DNA of 30,368 bases from CAZEDU01 sp964511185 (GTDB taxonomy: Bacteria > Myxococcota > Myxococcia > Myxococcales > Myxococcaceae), in the NCBI GenBank assembly GCA_964511185.1, contig CAZEDU010000059.1, forward strand, positions 1 to 30,368. Reading direction: 5' to 3'. Made by a program: the position numbers and the translations under genes. Below, one piece after another: positions 28,485-30,368 of this stretch. Each line of letters starts with the position of its first letter. Within the stretch, counting starts at the first letter, position 1. The notes under the pieces are model-generated. The model did not search any database and was not told the origin of the DNA. It saw only the letters and a list, made by a program, of their open reading frames with translations.

Positions 28485-30368
28485 TTAAGGGTCGGTCCAG
28501 CCAGCTTCGTCCCAGTCGCCGCCGCGGACGAGCCAGCTCAAGGCGCGGCTGCGCTCCATCGCGCCGCCGAGGGCGAGCGTCAGCGCCTCCTCCGAGAGCT
28601 TCTCGATGGCTGTGCCGCGGTACGTGAGGTCGCCGCCGGGCTGCGCCAAGGCGCCTTGGTCGGCCAGCTCCTTCACCGCGCGCCGAATCGCAAAGCGGAT
28701 CGCGTCGGCGGCGACGGCCCCGCGGTCGCGCGGGTTGGCCTTGGGCCGGTAGCCGTCGTTCTTCAACTCGTGGAGCAGCGCTTCGAAGTCGATGCCCAGG
28801 TCTTCGGGCTCCGCGCCCGCCTGCAGGTCCCGGCAGGCCAGCTCTTGCTCCAGCCGCCATGTCCAGAAGCTGGCGAGCTCGAGCTCCTGCGCAATCGACT
28901 CCGGATCCTGCAGCTTCGCCTTGTCCACGAACTGCGCGTTCGCGTCCATCAGGGCGAGCTTGGCGTAGGGCGCGCCCAGCGGAGGCAGCGGGATGCGGCC
29001 CAAGGCCCAAAGCAGCACGCCGAGCGCCTCGTCCGCGGCGCGCACCGCTTGCTGATCTTCTTCCGTCCAGTCGGCGGGCGTCAGCTCGAAGAGCTGCTCC
29101 TCTGCCGGCGAGAGCGCCTCACGAAGCCCATCCCGCTGGAGCGCGGCGAGCACCTCTTTTCGGTTCTTGCCTTTCGCCTCGGCCAGCTGCAGCACCGCGG
29201 AGATCGTCTTGGCGCGCCTGGCGACCGCCTGCGCCGAAGGCGGTTCGGCCTCCGCTGCGGCGTCGTCGCCATCGTCCTCGAGGTCGTCCTCGTCGAGCTC
29301 ATTCGAGAGGGCTTCGTCGTCCCATTCGTCGGCGTCGAGGTCGCCGTCCTCATCGGCTTCGCCAGCGAGCGCGTTCAGGTCGATGTTCGGGTCGGTGAGC
29401 TCGTCCGATGCGGACTCGGGGCGCAGAGCCGCGAAGCGCGGAGCATGCGGCCCGTCCTGCAGGCAGTCGATGAGCGACCAGTAGAGCACCGCCTGCTCCT
29501 CGTCCTTCGCGGCGCGCTCGACCTCTTGGAAGATCGCCTCGCGCTCCGAAGCGCTGAGCGCGTCCACGATGGGCGTCACCGCTTCGGGGAGCACGTCGGC
29601 CAGCTGCGCCAGCGCGAGCGCGCGGGATGACGCCGGCTCGGCTCGAAGCGCCGCGGCGCCGGGCGCGACCAGCGCCTCCGCGTCGCGCTCCGCGAGCCGC
29701 TCGGCCAGGGCGCCGAGCAGGTCGGAGTGGAGCGAGCCGCTGCGAAACAACGTGCGCCAGACGAGCGCCTCGATGGAAGGCTCATCGGCGAAGGCGTCGA
29801 GGTCGAGCGCGTGCAGCGGCGCCGACAACAGCTCTCCCCACATCGCGTCGCCCGCCTCTTCGACGCGCGCCTCTAAGGCCGCGTGCTCCAGCCCGGCGAT
29901 GAGCTGCAGCAGATCACGGGCGATGGATGGATCCTTTAGATGCTGCGCGGCGAGCGCCGCGTCGAGACGGCCCTCTTCGGAGCGCAGCGACTGTCGCCAA
30001 GCCTCCAGCGCCTTGGGGTGCTCGTGTCGATGCAGCACCGCGGCCGCCCAGGCGCGCATGCGCGGCTCGCTCGCGTTGAGCCGGCGCTCGAGCTGAGGCC
30101 GGACCGCGTCGAACGACCGGAGCGAGGCGATCGCGTCGGCCGCGTTGTTGCGAACGTCGATGCTCTCGTCGTCGAGGGAGGACAGGAGCGTCGCCGTCTC
30201 GGACTTGTCTCCCGCGTTCACCACGCCGAACGCCGCCCACACCCGCACCAACGGCGAGTCGTCTTCGGTGAGCAGCCGCTTCAGGCGCGGCACGTCCTCG
30301 GCGCGCCCTCGTTGGCCCAGCCCGTAGGCGGCCCACGAGCCGAGGCAGGGACGGCCGGTGACCTGGCT
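28485..30368 (-). CDS. HEAT-repeat protein with acidic segment (5' end outside window)
   Basis: At least 627 residues are read, open at the right edge. The visible N-terminal part has HEAT-like helical repeats (SWAAYGLGQRGRAEDVPRLK, VRVWAAFGVVNAGDKSE, DVRNNAADAIASLRSF, RMRAWAAAVLHRHEHPKAL). Helical, Ala/Glu-rich sequence follows. Then comes a strongly acidic stretch of about 45 residues (centred near NELDEDDLEDDGDD, coded around 29250-29350), and a C-terminal helical region with FWTWRLEQELACRD. HEAT repeats usually mediate protein binding. It lies on the same strand upstream of the BMC operon with no clear terminator between, so read-through is possible. The function is not known. Confidence 0.82.
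   Translation of the reverse strand, partial: SQVTGRPCLGSWAAYGLGQRGRAEDVPRLKRLLTEDDSPLVRVWAAFGVVNAGDKSETATLLSSLDDESIDVRNNAADAIASLRSFDAVRPQLERRLNASEPRMRAWAAAVLHRHEHPKALEAWRQSLRSEEGRLDAALAAQHLKDPSIARDLLQLIAGLEHAALEARVEEAGDAMWGELLSAPLHALDLDAFADEPSIEALVWRTLFRSGSLHSDLLGALAERLAERDAEALVAPGAAALRAEPASSRALALAQLADVLPEAVTPIVDALSASEREAIFQEVERAAKDEEQAVLYWSLIDCLQDGPHAPRFAALRPESASDELTDPNIDLNALAGEADEDGDLDADEWDDEALSNELDEDDLEDDGDDAAAEAEPPSAQAVARRAKTISAVLQLAEAKGKNRKEVLAALQRDGLREALSPAEEQLFELTPADWTEEDQQAVRAADEALGVLLWALGRIPLPPLGAPYAKLALMDANAQFVDKAKLQDPESIAQELELASFWTWRLEQELACRDLQAGAEPEDLGIDFEALLHELKNDGYRPKANPRDRGAVAADAIRFAIRRAVKELADQGALAQPGGDLTYRGTAIEKLSEEALTLALGGAMERSRALSWLVRGGDWDEAGWTDP

Noticed and set aside
1..30368. 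CRISPR arrays, insertion sequences, prophage or integrase genes
   Set aside because: No regularly spaced repeats, transposase or integrase motifs were seen on either strand; the only repeat cluster is at 808-926.

Overview
The window is GC-rich DNA, compactly coded and with no gene-free stretch over 200 bases. It most resembles a Myxococcota (myxobacterial/deltaproteobacterial) chromosome. The evidence is a response regulator with a PATAN-type DUF4388 domain, an MshEN domain fused to a GAF-like domain, a PEGA-domain Ser/Thr kinase homologue, many lipoproteins, and a microcompartment gene set whose shell proteins look, from memory, very like those of Haliangium ochraceum. The placement is inferred from gene content; no 16S or other phylogenetic marker is present.

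Layout. 1-930: a left-truncated secreted protein gene and an inverted pair of GGGGACAGTCCCC repeats. 929-8600: a signalling cluster with a REC-PATAN regulator, a VOC protein, MshEN-GAF, a PEGA pseudokinase, a DegP/HtrA-type protease, REC fused to a degenerate histidine-kinase core, and a secreted protein. 8594-13618: housekeeping and metabolism, namely an agmatinase-family ureohydrolase, quinone oxidoreductase, YacG, a CpsB/YwqE-type PHP phosphatase, a UPF0104 membrane protein and a ferredoxin/metallo-beta-lactamase fusion. 13626-16076: a ribbon-helix-helix protein with a tiny coupled gene, a PAS-DHp protein lacking an ATPase domain, a CBS-pair protein and a ZIP transporter. 16086-16212: tRNA-Met with its terminator. 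16410-21250: a LysR regulator, two coupled lipoprotein genes and ApbE. 19904-24485: a complete MacA/MacB/TolC-type efflux operon. 24629-24838: a small lipoprotein.

24858-28401 is the most interesting region: a tight six-gene minus-strand operon for a bacterial microcompartment (BMC). In transcription order it holds a gated double-BMC trimer protein (BMC-T2), a BMC-H hexamer protein, a BMC-P pentamer vertex protein, a 63-residue protein resembling 4-oxalocrotonate tautomerases, a CoA-acylating aldehyde dehydrogenase with an N-terminal encapsulation helix, and a second tandem-BMC protein (BMC-T1). Facets, vertices and gated pores are therefore encoded beside one core enzyme. No aldehyde-generating signature enzyme, PduL-type phosphotransacylase or BMC alcohol dehydrogenase lies in the window, so the substrate is unknown. 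The tautomerase-like gene is the best local hint. The gene upstream (28485-30368, cut by the right edge) encodes a HEAT-repeat protein on the same strand.

A second theme is signalling proteins with eroded or missing catalytic parts: a pseudokinase, a REC/pseudo-histidine-kinase fusion and a PAS-DHp protein without its catalytic domain.
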